Assembly: GCA_934229335.1 (NCBI GenBank)
Contig: CAKQDQ010000071.1
Coordinates: 1-12,403, forward strand
Reading direction: 5' to 3'
Length of the DNA stretch: 12,403 bases
Source of the DNA: an uncultured Prevotella sp.
Lineage (GTDB): Bacteria > Bacteroidota > Bacteroidia > Bacteroidales > Bacteroidaceae
Shown here: positions 6,025-12,375 of the stretch, one piece after another
Layout: every line of letters begins with the position of its first letter
Numbering within the stretch: the stretch's first letter is position 1
Translations under genes and position numbers: made by a program
Notes under the pieces: model-generated
What the model saw: the letters and a program-made list of their open reading frames with translations, nothing else
What the model was told of the DNA's origin: nothing
Database searches by the model: none

Positions 6025-7485
6025 ATGCGAGACAATAAATACAACGTAATACTGAAAACCACAAGTCTCTTCGGCAGCGTGCAGGGACTTAGTATTCTTC
6101 TTAACATAATACGCACAAAAATTGTAGCGATACTCCTCGGTGCCGAGGGCGTAGGTCTTAACTCTATCTATAACGAGACTCGCGAACTGCTACACAGCAC
6201 CTCCAACCTCGGACTTGACGTGAGCGGTGTGCGCGGTATCTCTAAAGCCTACGAGGAGTTGGAAGACTGTAAGGGCACTGCCAACCACGATACGTTACGC
6301 AGCCATCTCTCTAACGAGGTTGCTCTGCTACGCTCTTGGGTCGTGATACTCGCCCTTTTCGGCACCCTGCTGTGCCTTGTCTTCGCAGCACCGCTATCTC
6401 TTTTCACTTTCAGCGACTACGACCACACGTGGGGCTACGCCCTCTTATCACCAGCAGTAGGCTTCAGCACCGTGACGTGTGGTGAGCTTGCCGTGCTGAA
6501 GGGGCTACGCAAGCTGCGCTGGCTCGCCTTGGTATCTCTGCTCAATGTAGTGATGGGGTTGGTCGTCACACTGCCTATATACTACGTATGGGGCGTCAAC
6601 GGTGTGCTCCCAGCACTTGTCGCCTTCACGTTTGCCTGCATGACACTCACCTGCGCATACAGCAACAGGGCAGAGAAACTACGTTTTGTATTCAACAGAA
6701 AGGCACTCGGCAAAGGCAGCAAGATGCTTTCCGTAGGCTTCAACTTCGTGGTATGCAGCATCATAGGCCACGTCTCACTTCTCGGCATACAGGCATGGCT
6801 CAACAACTACGCCTCGCTTGAGGTGGTAGGACTGTATAACGCTGGTTACTCCCTTACCATGACCTACGCTGGCATGGTATTCGCTGCTATGGAGACAGAC
6901 TACTTTCCTCGACTGTCGGGCATCATTACCGACAGTAAGGCGCGCGCTGAGACGCTACTAAAGCAACAGGACGTGACGCTGATTCTTATCACTCCACTTC
7001 TCACAGCTGCCATTGTGCTGTTGCCAGTCATGGTACCTCTGCTGCTGAGTGGTGAGTTTGAGAGCATCATACCTATGACACAGATTACCGCTGTAGGCCT
7101 ACTCTTCCGCGCCGTATATCTGCCTAACGCCTATATGTCGTTAGCGGCAGGCGACAACAAGACTTTCCTTGCTATCAACACCATAGGTGCCATTGACATT
7201 CTTCTTGTCATAGCAGGCTACTACTATTACGGTCTTACGGGCATGGGCGTGGCACTTACCGTTCAGAACGCCATAGATATGCTGCTCGTTATCGGCATAT
7301 CGAAGTGGAAGTATGGCGTCTCCTTCGGCATCAACAGAATCATATCACTATGTGCTTTCACCCTGCTTTTGTGCCTGACCTACGCTTGTTGTCACCTGCT
7401 TGATGGCATCGCATACTGGGCAACAGGTACATTCCTAACACTACTGACGACACTTTACTCTTACATCCGATACAGAAAGGCATGA
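6025..7485 (+). CDS. Wzx-type polysaccharide flippase (O-antigen translocase, PST/MOP family)
   Basis: A 486-residue integral membrane protein with about 12 hydrophobic segments. The ATG at 6025 gives MRDNKYNVILKTTSLFGSVQ, a typical family N-terminus (a short polar leader, then the first helix). The longer GTG form at 5968 would overlap the ketoisomerase gene and add an unconvincing prefix. IIRTKIVAILLGAEGVGLNS in helix 1-2 and LYNAGYSLTMTYAGMVFAAM around residues 275-295 are hallmarks of Wzx/WzxE-like translocases. These move undecaprenyl-pyrophosphate-linked oligosaccharides across the inner membrane. It lies 31 nt after the ketoisomerase stop, and the next gene overlaps its stop by four bases (ATGA), so all three are probably co-translated. 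Specificity for a repeat unit cannot be inferred. Confidence 0.87.
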   Translation: MRDNKYNVILKTTSLFGSVQGLSILLNIIRTKIVAILLGAEGVGLNSIYNETRELLHSTSNLGLDVSGVRGISKAYEELEDCKGTANHDTLRSHLSNEVALLRSWVVILALFGTLLCLVFAAPLSLFTFSDYDHTWGYALLSPAVGFSTVTCGELAVLKGLRKLRWLALVSLLNVVMGLVVTLPIYYVWGVNGVLPALVAFTFACMTLTCAYSNRAEKLRFVFNRKALGKGSKMLSVGFNFVVCSIIGHVSLLGIQAWLNNYASLEVVGLYNAGYSLTMTYAGMVFAAMETDYFPRLSGIITDSKARAETLLKQQDVTLILITPLLTAAIVLLPVMVPLLLSGEFESIIPMTQITAVGLLFRAVYLPNAYMSLAAGDNKTFLAINTIGAIDILLVIAGYYYYGLTGMGVALTVQNAIDMLLVIGISKWKYGVSFGINRIISLCAFTLLLCLTYACCHLLDGIAYWATGTFLTLLTTLYSYIRYRKA

Positions 7486-8675
7486 AAAAGAAACGCATTA
7501 TGATTCTCGGAGGTAACAGTGTGCAGGCTGAAGCCACCAAGACAGCCAATCGTCTCGGTTACTACACCATCAGCACTGACCTACACCCAGACAATCCTGG
7601 TCACGTCATCGCCGACGAATACTGTTCTGTCGACATCATTGACAAGGCGGCGGTGCTGCGAGAAGCACAACGACTGAGGATTGACGGCATCATACCTTAC
7701 ACCTCTGACGTGCTCGCACCAGTTGCTGCTTACGTAACAGAAGCAATGTCATTGCCAGGCAGTCCATATCATACCGTGGAGATAATGACGCATAAAAACC
7801 TCTTTCGCCAGTTTCTCCTTGACCATGGCTTCCCAACACCTAAGGGCAAAGGGTTTAGCGACATGAACGAGGCTATAGCATTTTTTCATACTCTTGACGG
7901 CACGGCAATGATGAAACCTGTTGACTCGGCAGGCAGTAAAGGAGCCTTTAAGGTGACTGAAGATGACGACATAAGACTGCACTGGCAGGAGTCAATGGAT
8001 TATTCCGCTGAAGGAACGGTCATCATTGAGCAGTTCATTGAACGCAAGGAGTTGCAACAAGACGGTGACATCTTTGTCGTAGATGGACGCGTTGCCTTCT
8101 GGGGAGTGGGCGACCAGCACAAAGACCCCATTGCGCCATACGTGCCAGCGGTGCTTACCTTCCCCTCTATGTTGCGTAAAGAATACGTTGAAAAAGCGCA
8201 AAGACTGGTGCAGGAGATTATCACCGCACTGGGTTACAGGCAAGGACCGTGCAACGTAGAATACATGGTTGGCACTGACGGTGAGGTTTATATCATGGAG
8301 ATAGGGCCTCGCAACGGTGGCAATCTCATAGGTTTCGCCCTGCAAGAGGTGACGGGTGTTGACCTTACCGCATTGACGGTGCAGGCTGCTTTGGGCGAAC
8401 CCGTAACCGTGCCAGCATGGAATTACACTGGATATGCGGCTGCCGTAGTGCTTCATGCACAACATGACGGCACGCTAAAAGGTGTTAATGTTCCAGAGAA
8501 ATACAAGGAGAACCTCTGCCACACGTTCATGTTCCGCAACATTGGCGATAGGGTTCAGCGTTTTCATAATGGTGGCGACACTATCGGCAGCATGACTTTT
8601 CGCTTCGATACATACGATGAAATGGACTATTTTGTTAATAATGTAGCACAAAAGATGGTCGTTGTCAATTCATAA
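7482..8675 (+). CDS. ATP-grasp superfamily ligase of a glycan locus
   Basis: A 397-residue cytoplasmic enzyme. Residues 1-100 are a PreATP-grasp Rossmann-like domain with ILGGNSVQAEATKTANRLGY. Residues 105-310 are the ATP-grasp fold: MMKPVDSAGSKGAFKV (nucleotide-binding glycine-rich loop, about 143-158), VIIEQFIE, GPCNVEYMV, and IMEIGPRNGG (271-280), whose Glu and Asn match the metal-binding E-x-x-P-R-x-G-G motif. A domain of about 85 residues follows. The superfamily forms an amide or similar bond through an acyl-phosphate intermediate. The relatives I recall are PurK/PurT- and carboxylate-amine-ligase-like; the substrate is unknown. By context it may attach an amino acid or other carboxylate to a sugar of the exported glycan. 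Its ATG overlaps the flippase stop (ATGA). Transcription probably ends at 8716-8755. Confidence 0.87.
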   Translation: MKKKRIMILGGNSVQAEATKTANRLGYYTISTDLHPDNPGHVIADEYCSVDIIDKAAVLREAQRLRIDGIIPYTSDVLAPVAAYVTEAMSLPGSPYHTVEIMTHKNLFRQFLLDHGFPTPKGKGFSDMNEAIAFFHTLDGTAMMKPVDSAGSKGAFKVTEDDDIRLHWQESMDYSAEGTVIIEQFIERKELQQDGDIFVVDGRVAFWGVGDQHKDPIAPYVPAVLTFPSMLRKEYVEKAQRLVQEIITALGYRQGPCNVEYMVGTDGEVYIMEIGPRNGGNLIGFALQEVTGVDLTALTVQAALGEPVTVPAWNYTGYAAAVVLHAQHDGTLKGVNVPEKYKENLCHTFMFRNIGDRVQRFHNGGDTIGSMTFRFDTYDEMDYFVNNVAQKMVVVNS

Positions 8676-8698
8676 CGCATAACGCATAATTCATAATA
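8671..8698 (+). repeat. Heptamer tandem repeat CATAACG/CATAATT (four units)
   Basis: CATAACG, CATAACG, CATAATT, CATAATA in immediate succession, starting inside the stop codon region of the ATP-grasp gene. The CATAAT unit recurs in the longer repeats at 8789-8858. It may be a short interspersed repeat or the result of slippage. Confidence 0.6.
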
Positions 8699-8715
8699 TT
8701 TTATTACTCACCATA

Positions 8716-8755
8716 GTAAAAGGGCTATCTCCAATGCTGAAGATAGCCCTTTTAC
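8716..8755. terminator. Bidirectional intrinsic terminator between convergent genes
   Basis: A perfect 15-bp stem, GTAAAAGGGCTATCT (8716-8730) with AGATAGCCCTTTTAC (8741-8755), and a 10-nt loop. T-rich tracts follow in both directions (TTTTACCGTTTTTATC on the plus strand, TTTTACTATGG on the minus). It can stop the ATP-grasp transcript and the TonB-receptor transcript. Confidence 0.9.
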
Positions 8756-8780
8756 CGTTTTTATCTATATACTCATATTG

Positions 8781-8858
8781 CAAAGCCCAATTATGAACCA
8801 TGCATTATGAATTAAATCAAAGCCCTACGCTGAATTATGAACCATGCATTATGAATTA
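8781..8858. repeat. Two 26-bp direct repeats with a CAAAGCCC lead
   Basis: The same 26 bases, beginning AATTATGAACCATGCATT and ending TATGAATTA, occur at 8789-8814 and 8833-8858. Each is preceded by CAAAGCCC (8781-8788 and 8818-8825). The repeat is partly palindromic (AATTATGAACC...CATTATGAATT with ATGCAT inside). The second copy ends two bases before the receptor stop codon. No coding content. Confidence 0.8.
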
Positions 8859-8859
8859 T

Positions 8860-10941
8860 TCAAAACTTCACTTTCGCTCCAGCCATGAGCCAGAAGCCTG
8901 GCTGTGGCACGTTGCCGAGGTCATAATACTTGTATGACGTGAGGTTGTTCATGGCGAGACTTAGTTCATAACGCTGCTCCGTCCACATCAGTTTCACATC
9001 GAGCAGTCCGAACGGTGTGTATGGTTTTGCCACACCCGTTGATTTATTGTTCTCATATATAATATAAGACCCCATGCGCTGCTGCCAACGGAAGGACCAC
9101 GATGCACTGAGATGGCTCACGATACGGTGGTCTATGCCCGCCACAAACTTATGGCGAAGGTACTCCATGGCGTAGTTTGACTTATAGAACGCCACGTCGT
9201 CCTTACGTGCCTGGTCTATGTAAGCGTAGCCAAGACGCACCCTCGTAATAGGATTGGTGCTCCACACCTCACGCGGCAACAGGTCTACATTGACCTCATA
9301 GCCACGGTTATCCAACTTAAAGTTGGCTGAATGGTACTTGTCTTCCGCTGTATACATCACCCAGTCTATCATGTCGCTGCCCCAATCGTAAAAGGCAGTC
9401 AGCCTTGCCTCAACACCTTTCGCACGATACTGTGCACCGATGCGGAGCGACTGTGTCTTCTCTGGCTTCAGGTCTTTGTTGCCTTCCTGCGTAGGCGATT
9501 TGTAGAAGAGGTCGGTGAAGGTTGGCATACGGAACGCCATGTTCCACGATGCCGTCAACTTCCATGCCTCTGCAGGTCGATAACTGAGGTCTATGCCTGG
9601 ATAAAGGCGGTATGAGGAGTTATAAGCGGTGTTCATGTTTGCCACTACTCCTACTGACGCCGTAAAGTCCTTCAACAGGAAGTCGTGCTCAAGGAAGTAA
9701 CTAACGTCTGTGCGCTGCTCACGCTTAGTGTAGTTCTTGTCAGAGTGCCCCATCACGCTTACGTACTCACTTTCCTCCAATGGTCTGCCGAGGTTGGTGG
9801 ATAGTATGCCCTCTTGCCTTACATCAGCACCCAAGGCGGTGCGTCCTAACTTCCAGTCGGTATAGGCATTGACGGAGAGGCCATACACGTCCGTGCGGTG
9901 AAAGTTCTCGCCTGTCGCCATGCCTCGTATCAGTTGGAAATGGTCATAAGACCTGTTCCAATACACCGTAGGCACTATGTGTACCATTCTACCACTCTTC
10001 AGAGCCGTCGCTGCGTCTGCCTTTACTGCTGCAAAGATGCGGGCGTTGCTCTCATATTGGTTAGGATAGGCTGCGGAATAGAACGTGTTGGCACCATAAC
10101 GCATAGTGTTGGCACCCAACTGCCAGTCGAGTGACAAGTGGCTCTCGCCCTCCTTATATGCTGGTGCATAACTGCCATGATAGAATGCCTGCGACTTACG
10201 GAAATATGAGTTGTCGGTACCTCCATCGCTCTGCTTGTAACCAATAGAGAGACTGTTCGTCACGTTCTTGCCGCTAAGGGCACCTCGTGCCGTAGCACCA
10301 AACGTGCCGTAACTGCCACCCTCCACTCCTACGCTGCCACCACTGCGCTCTGCTGACTTGGTCACAATGTTTATGGCACCGTTGAAGGCTGATGCTCCGA
10401 ACACACGTGATGCCGCGCCCTCGATAATCTCGATGCGTGCAATGTCGTCAAGTGATACTGGGAAATCGGCACTGAGGTGTCCTGTCTGTGGGTTGCTGAT
10501 GTTTACACCGTTAAGAAGAATAGCAACCTGATCGTAAGTGCCGCCACCGATGGAAATGTCCGTTTGTACTCCAAAGCCTCCGCGCTGCCGGACGTCAACG
10601 CCAAGGGCAAGTTTTAGTAAGTCGTTCACACTCTCTGCCGCCGCACGGTCGATGTCGTCGCGGGTGATGACAGAGACAATCTTTGCAGACTCCGCTTGTG
10701 TCAGCGGTGCTCGTGAGCCTGTCACTACGACCTCGTCGAGTTTCTGCTCCACTCGCTCCAGGCTATTGTCAGCCACAGCGGTGTTGACGCTCACGCCCTC
10801 AGCACGGGCATTTGACAGCGTAGCGACACTGAGTGTACCGATCAGCACCTCACGTCCGATGCACGAAAAGAGCGCATAACTCTTATTGGCAAAGTGACGA
10901 AAGACGAGCCTTTCGCAATGTTCAAAAGTTGTCTTTTGCAT
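8860..10941 (-). CDS. TonB-dependent outer-membrane receptor, BtuB/CirA-like
   Basis: A 693-residue protein. The N-terminus is an unusually long export leader: a polar segment (1-20), then YALFSCIGREVLIGTLSVAT ending in ARA at 47, a plausible signal cleavage site. DEVVVTGSR at 69-77 is the TonB-box region. The plug domain follows, with VITRDDIDRA, ILLNGVNISNPQTG (141-154), IEIIEGAASRVFGASAFNGA and INIVTK. The remaining roughly 480 residues are amphipathic beta strands, ending in Phe (AKVKF) as outer-membrane barrels do. Such receptors import cobalamin, iron chelates or other scarce ligands using the TonB energy system. The ligand is not determined; BtuB-likeness makes a corrinoid the first guess, yet no cobalamin riboswitch is recognisable upstream. 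It has a leader of about 295 nt with a 5' hairpin and appears monocistronic, with the terminator at 8716-8755 downstream. Confidence 0.9.
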   Translation of the reverse strand: MQKTTFEHCERLVFRHFANKSYALFSCIGREVLIGTLSVATLSNARAEGVSVNTAVADNSLERVEQKLDEVVVTGSRAPLTQAESAKIVSVITRDDIDRAAAESVNDLLKLALGVDVRQRGGFGVQTDISIGGGTYDQVAILLNGVNISNPQTGHLSADFPVSLDDIARIEIIEGAASRVFGASAFNGAINIVTKSAERSGGSVGVEGGSYGTFGATARGALSGKNVTNSLSIGYKQSDGGTDNSYFRKSQAFYHGSYAPAYKEGESHLSLDWQLGANTMRYGANTFYSAAYPNQYESNARIFAAVKADAATALKSGRMVHIVPTVYWNRSYDHFQLIRGMATGENFHRTDVYGLSVNAYTDWKLGRTALGADVRQEGILSTNLGRPLEESEYVSVMGHSDKNYTKREQRTDVSYFLEHDFLLKDFTASVGVVANMNTAYNSSYRLYPGIDLSYRPAEAWKLTASWNMAFRMPTFTDLFYKSPTQEGNKDLKPEKTQSLRIGAQYRAKGVEARLTAFYDWGSDMIDWVMYTAEDKYHSANFKLDNRGYEVNVDLLPREVWSTNPITRVRLGYAYIDQARKDDVAFYKSNYAMEYLRHKFVAGIDHRIVSHLSASWSFRWQQRMGSYIIYENNKSTGVAKPYTPFGLLDVKLMWTEQRYELSLAMNNLTSYKYYDLGNVPQPGFWLMAGAKVKF

Positions 10942-11237
10942 TGTTGGTTTGTTAATAAAGCCGCTGACGAGAAATGTTGTTGCCTATACACCTAATAGTT
11001 ACAATCCGTAAGTAAACGCATAGCATTTGCTTACAGTTTTTGAGCGGTCCTCTTCTCTGCGCAATCAGTACCTGATTACGTTGTAATTTGGGCTTAATCG
11101 CATTGTAATCACTATCTAATTACACAGTAAAAACATTGCTTTCAGATTGTAAGCCGTGTACTTTCATTCACCTTTCTCAGTCAGCCTGCTTTTTTGTTGA
11201 TAAATAAAAAAGCCGATTACCTATCGTGGTAATCGGC
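10942..11237 (-). promoter_or_regulatory. Long structured 5' leader of the TonB receptor gene
   Basis: About 295 nt separate the likely start of transcription from the ATG at 10941, with no ORF of note. On the minus strand it contains several possible stems: the 5' hairpin (11211-11238), AATCAG-GTA-CTGATT, and GTAAGCAAATGC-TAT-GCGTTTACTTAC (11 of 12 pairs). The ATTGTAA-type heptamer recurs at 10999-11005, 11081-11087, 11103-11109, 11118-11124 (partial) and 11146-11152. The length and structure suggest post-transcriptional or multi-site control, but no known riboswitch family could be matched. Confidence 0.5.
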
Positions 11238-11238
11238 T
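11211..11238 (-). other. Perfect hairpin with T run at the very 5' end of the receptor leader
   Basis: AGCCGATTACC, loop ACGATA, GGTAATCGGCT, then six T, read on the minus strand. It has the form of an intrinsic terminator, yet it begins about 2 nt after the -7 box, so the transcript would start with the stem. It may protect the RNA 5' end or cause very early termination. On the plus strand there is no T run after it. Confidence 0.7.
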
Positions 11239-11239
11239 G

Positions 11240-11270
11240 CAAAGGTAGTAAATAATTTATAATTCACAAT
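11240..11270 (-). promoter_or_regulatory. Promoter for the TonB receptor gene (ATTG-N19-TACCTTTG)
   Basis: On the minus strand TACCTTTG (11247-11240) matches TAnnTTTG, and ATTG (11270-11267) is one base from TTTG at a spacing of 19 nt. This is the best promoter in front of the receptor gene and implies a leader of about 295 nt. Confidence 0.65.
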
Positions 11271-11438
11271 GCATAAATCATATTTTTTTATTCAATCGTT
11301 ACCTTGGGAATATGCACCATAAACATAATCATGGTTATTTACAACCATATCTTTCTAATAATTTCTCTCTTATTTTCTCCCTTAACGAATCAGGCTACAG
11401 TCCACAGGGATTTAGGCTACTGGTATGGCATCGGGAGA
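11271..11438. other. AT-rich stretch without recognisable genes
   Basis: Between the receptor promoter and the repeat block I see no convincing gene. A 60-codon frame starting at 11312 (MHHKHNHGYLQPYLS) runs into the MITE at 11442 and gets its last 17 or so residues from the element's terminal repeat. It has no family resemblance or promoter that I can see, so it is probably spurious or the end of a decayed gene. Confidence 0.5.
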
Positions 11439-11441
11439 TTA

Positions 11442-11635
11442 GTGACGGTGAAAAAATAAATTGGTATAATTTATGCCATAGATTTTTGAGATAGTTTGGA
11501 GACATGAAGAAGGAACAATGCGAGCATTGTGACTGATGAATGGCTCCAAAATATCCTAAAAGATATGGCAAGACAACTTTATCTTAGATTTTATTTATCT
11601 CGTTAAATTGTACCAAGTTATTTTTTTACCGTCAC
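11442..11635 (-). mobile_element. MITE-like element, copy D (GTGACGG ends, opposite orientation)
   Basis: A 194-bp element with left end GTGACGGTGAAAAAATAAAT and right end GTTATTTTTTTACCGTCAC as inverted repeats. TTA flanks it at 11439-11441 and 11636-11638. Its reverse complement matches the copy at 486-681 over most of its length, including the core CAGTCACAATGCTCGCATTG and the TGTACCAAG-type subterminal arm. Its right TTA is also the left TTA of copy E. Confidence 0.8.
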
Positions 11636-11638
11636 TTA

Positions 11639-11832
11639 GTAATGTTAAAAAAATAACTTACTCAATTTTTATATTGTTAGAGTAATGTTTTCTTGCGCAT
11701 TTTTTATCTCATCTTGCTGGCTATTTTGTGGCTATTCATCAGTCACGATGCTCGCATCGCTCCATCTTCACATCCCCAAAATATCTCAGCAATCTGAGGT
11801 AAAAACTGCGTAAGTTATTTTTTCAACATTAC
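11639..11832 (+). mobile_element. MITE-like element, copy E (GTAATGTT ends)
   Basis: A 194-bp element with left end GTAATGTTAAAAAAATAACT and right end AGTTATTTTTTCAACATTAC as inverted repeats. TTA flanks it at 11636-11638 and 11833-11835. The core is TCAGTCACGATGCTCGCATC. The subterminal arms (TTACTCAATTTTT and AAAAACTGCGTAA) differ from copy D and match the incomplete copy at 12305, so it defines another subtype. Confidence 0.8.
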
Positions 11833-11835
11833 TTA

Positions 11836-12147
11836 ATATTTTTATTACTGTCCGTTAAAAATATATGACAGAAAGTTGGGGGCGAAGTGCGGGCTGAAAG
11901 CCCAACCTGCGCATAGCCCAGGGTAACACCCTGGGTACAAGGTAAATATCGATGTCGCCCTGAAAGGGCAAAAGCGTAGAATGGCGATAGTTTTCATGAG
12001 TAACGCTTTTGCTCTTTCAGAGCGTCTGCGTAGTATGCTCGTCTACCCAGGGTGTTACCCTGGGCTATGCGCAGGTTGGGCTTTCAGCCCGCACTTTCCC
12101 CCCAACTTTCTGTCATATATTTTTAGCAGACAGCAATAAATATTTTT
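11836..12147. mobile_element. REP-like palindromic element, second copy
   Basis: A long nearly perfect inverted repeat. TAAAAATATATGACAGAAAG at 11856 has its complement ending at 12125, and the arms continue through GTGCGGGCTGAAAGCCCAAC, GCGCATAGCCCAGGG and TAACACCCTGGGT. Similarity extends outward to about 11836 and 12147 (TATTACTGTCCG against TATTGCTGTCTG). Inner arms CCCTGAAAGGGCAAAAGCGT and ACGCTTTTGCTCTTTCAGAG enclose only about 29 bp, with no transposase relic. It shares arms with the element at 4983-5348 but has GTAAC in place of CAAGCGTAGCG between the two CCCAGGG halves. It begins directly after the TTA of copy E. Confidence 0.82.
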
Positions 12148-12209
12148 ATTTAAATAAAGAAGTCTAAAGTGATAAATAACTTTTTTATTCGCTATTTCTG
12201 AAAAAGACA

Positions 12210-12241
12210 TTTGGTAGTATCAACTTTTTACCGTAACTTTG
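12210..12241 (+). promoter_or_regulatory. Consensus Bacteroidetes promoter TTTG-N20-TAACTTTG
   Basis: TTTG at 12210-12213, a 20-nt spacer and TAACTTTG at 12234-12241 are an exact match to the TTTG/TAnnTTTG consensus. This is the best promoter in the window. What follows is not a gene but a hairpin and T run about 14 nt further on. Confidence 0.72.
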
Positions 12242-12246
12242 CGACA

Positions 12247-12300
12247 TTAGTTCCAGCCGAGCCTCTTTACAATGCTTAAATAGGCTGGGCTTTTTTCTTT
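12247..12300 (+). ncRNA. Candidate short RNA (promoter followed at once by a terminator)
   Basis: Transcription from the 12210-12241 promoter would begin near 12246-12248. A stem AGCCGAGCCT (12255-12264) with AGGCTGGGCT (12282-12291), one mismatch, 17-nt loop, is followed by TTTTTTCTTTT. The product would be an RNA of about 50 nt with no room for a protein. It could be a stand-alone small RNA, or the attenuated leader of a gene now separated by the MITE at 12305. No known RNA family recognised. Confidence 0.45.
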
Positions 12301-12302
12301 TA
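12255..12302 (+). terminator. Intrinsic terminator of the short transcript
   Basis: A 10-bp stem with one mismatch, 17-nt loop, then a T-rich tract TTTTTTCTTTTAT. No T run on the opposite strand side, so it acts on plus-strand transcription. Confidence 0.7.
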
Positions 12303-12304
12303 TA

Positions 12305-12375
12305 GCAATATTGAAAAAATAACTTACGCAGTTTTTACCTCAGATTGCTGAGATATTTTGGGGATATGAAGAAGG
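12305..12375 (-). mobile_element. MITE-like element, copy F (incomplete, interrupted at its core)
   Basis: From GCAATATTGAAAAAATAACT through ACGCAGTTTTTACCTCAG to GGGGATATGAAGAAGG it matches the reverse complement of the right half of copy E. At 12376 the match stops, where the conserved GAGCAATGCGAGCATTGTGAC core should begin, and unrelated GC-rich sequence follows to the window end. The preceding bases are ATA, not TTA, so its target duplication is not clear. Confidence 0.7.

Noticed and set aside
10942..11237. Cobalamin riboswitch in the leader of the BtuB-like receptor
   Set aside because: One short piece (CCGCTCAAAAACTGTAAGC) recalls the conserved CCCCGCAACUGUAA segment, but the B12 box, the GCCACUG element and the GGUGAAA segment are not found in the right order, so I do not call it.
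11312..11494. 60-residue ORF running into copy D
   Set aside because: Its last 17 or so residues are the translated MITE end, also seen in a minus-strand frame through the copy at 486-681; the rest shows no recognisable protein.
11442..12375. A protein gene hidden in the right-hand repeat block
   Set aside because: All six frames are short or made of repeat arms; only the promoter-terminator unit at 12210-12302 looks functional.
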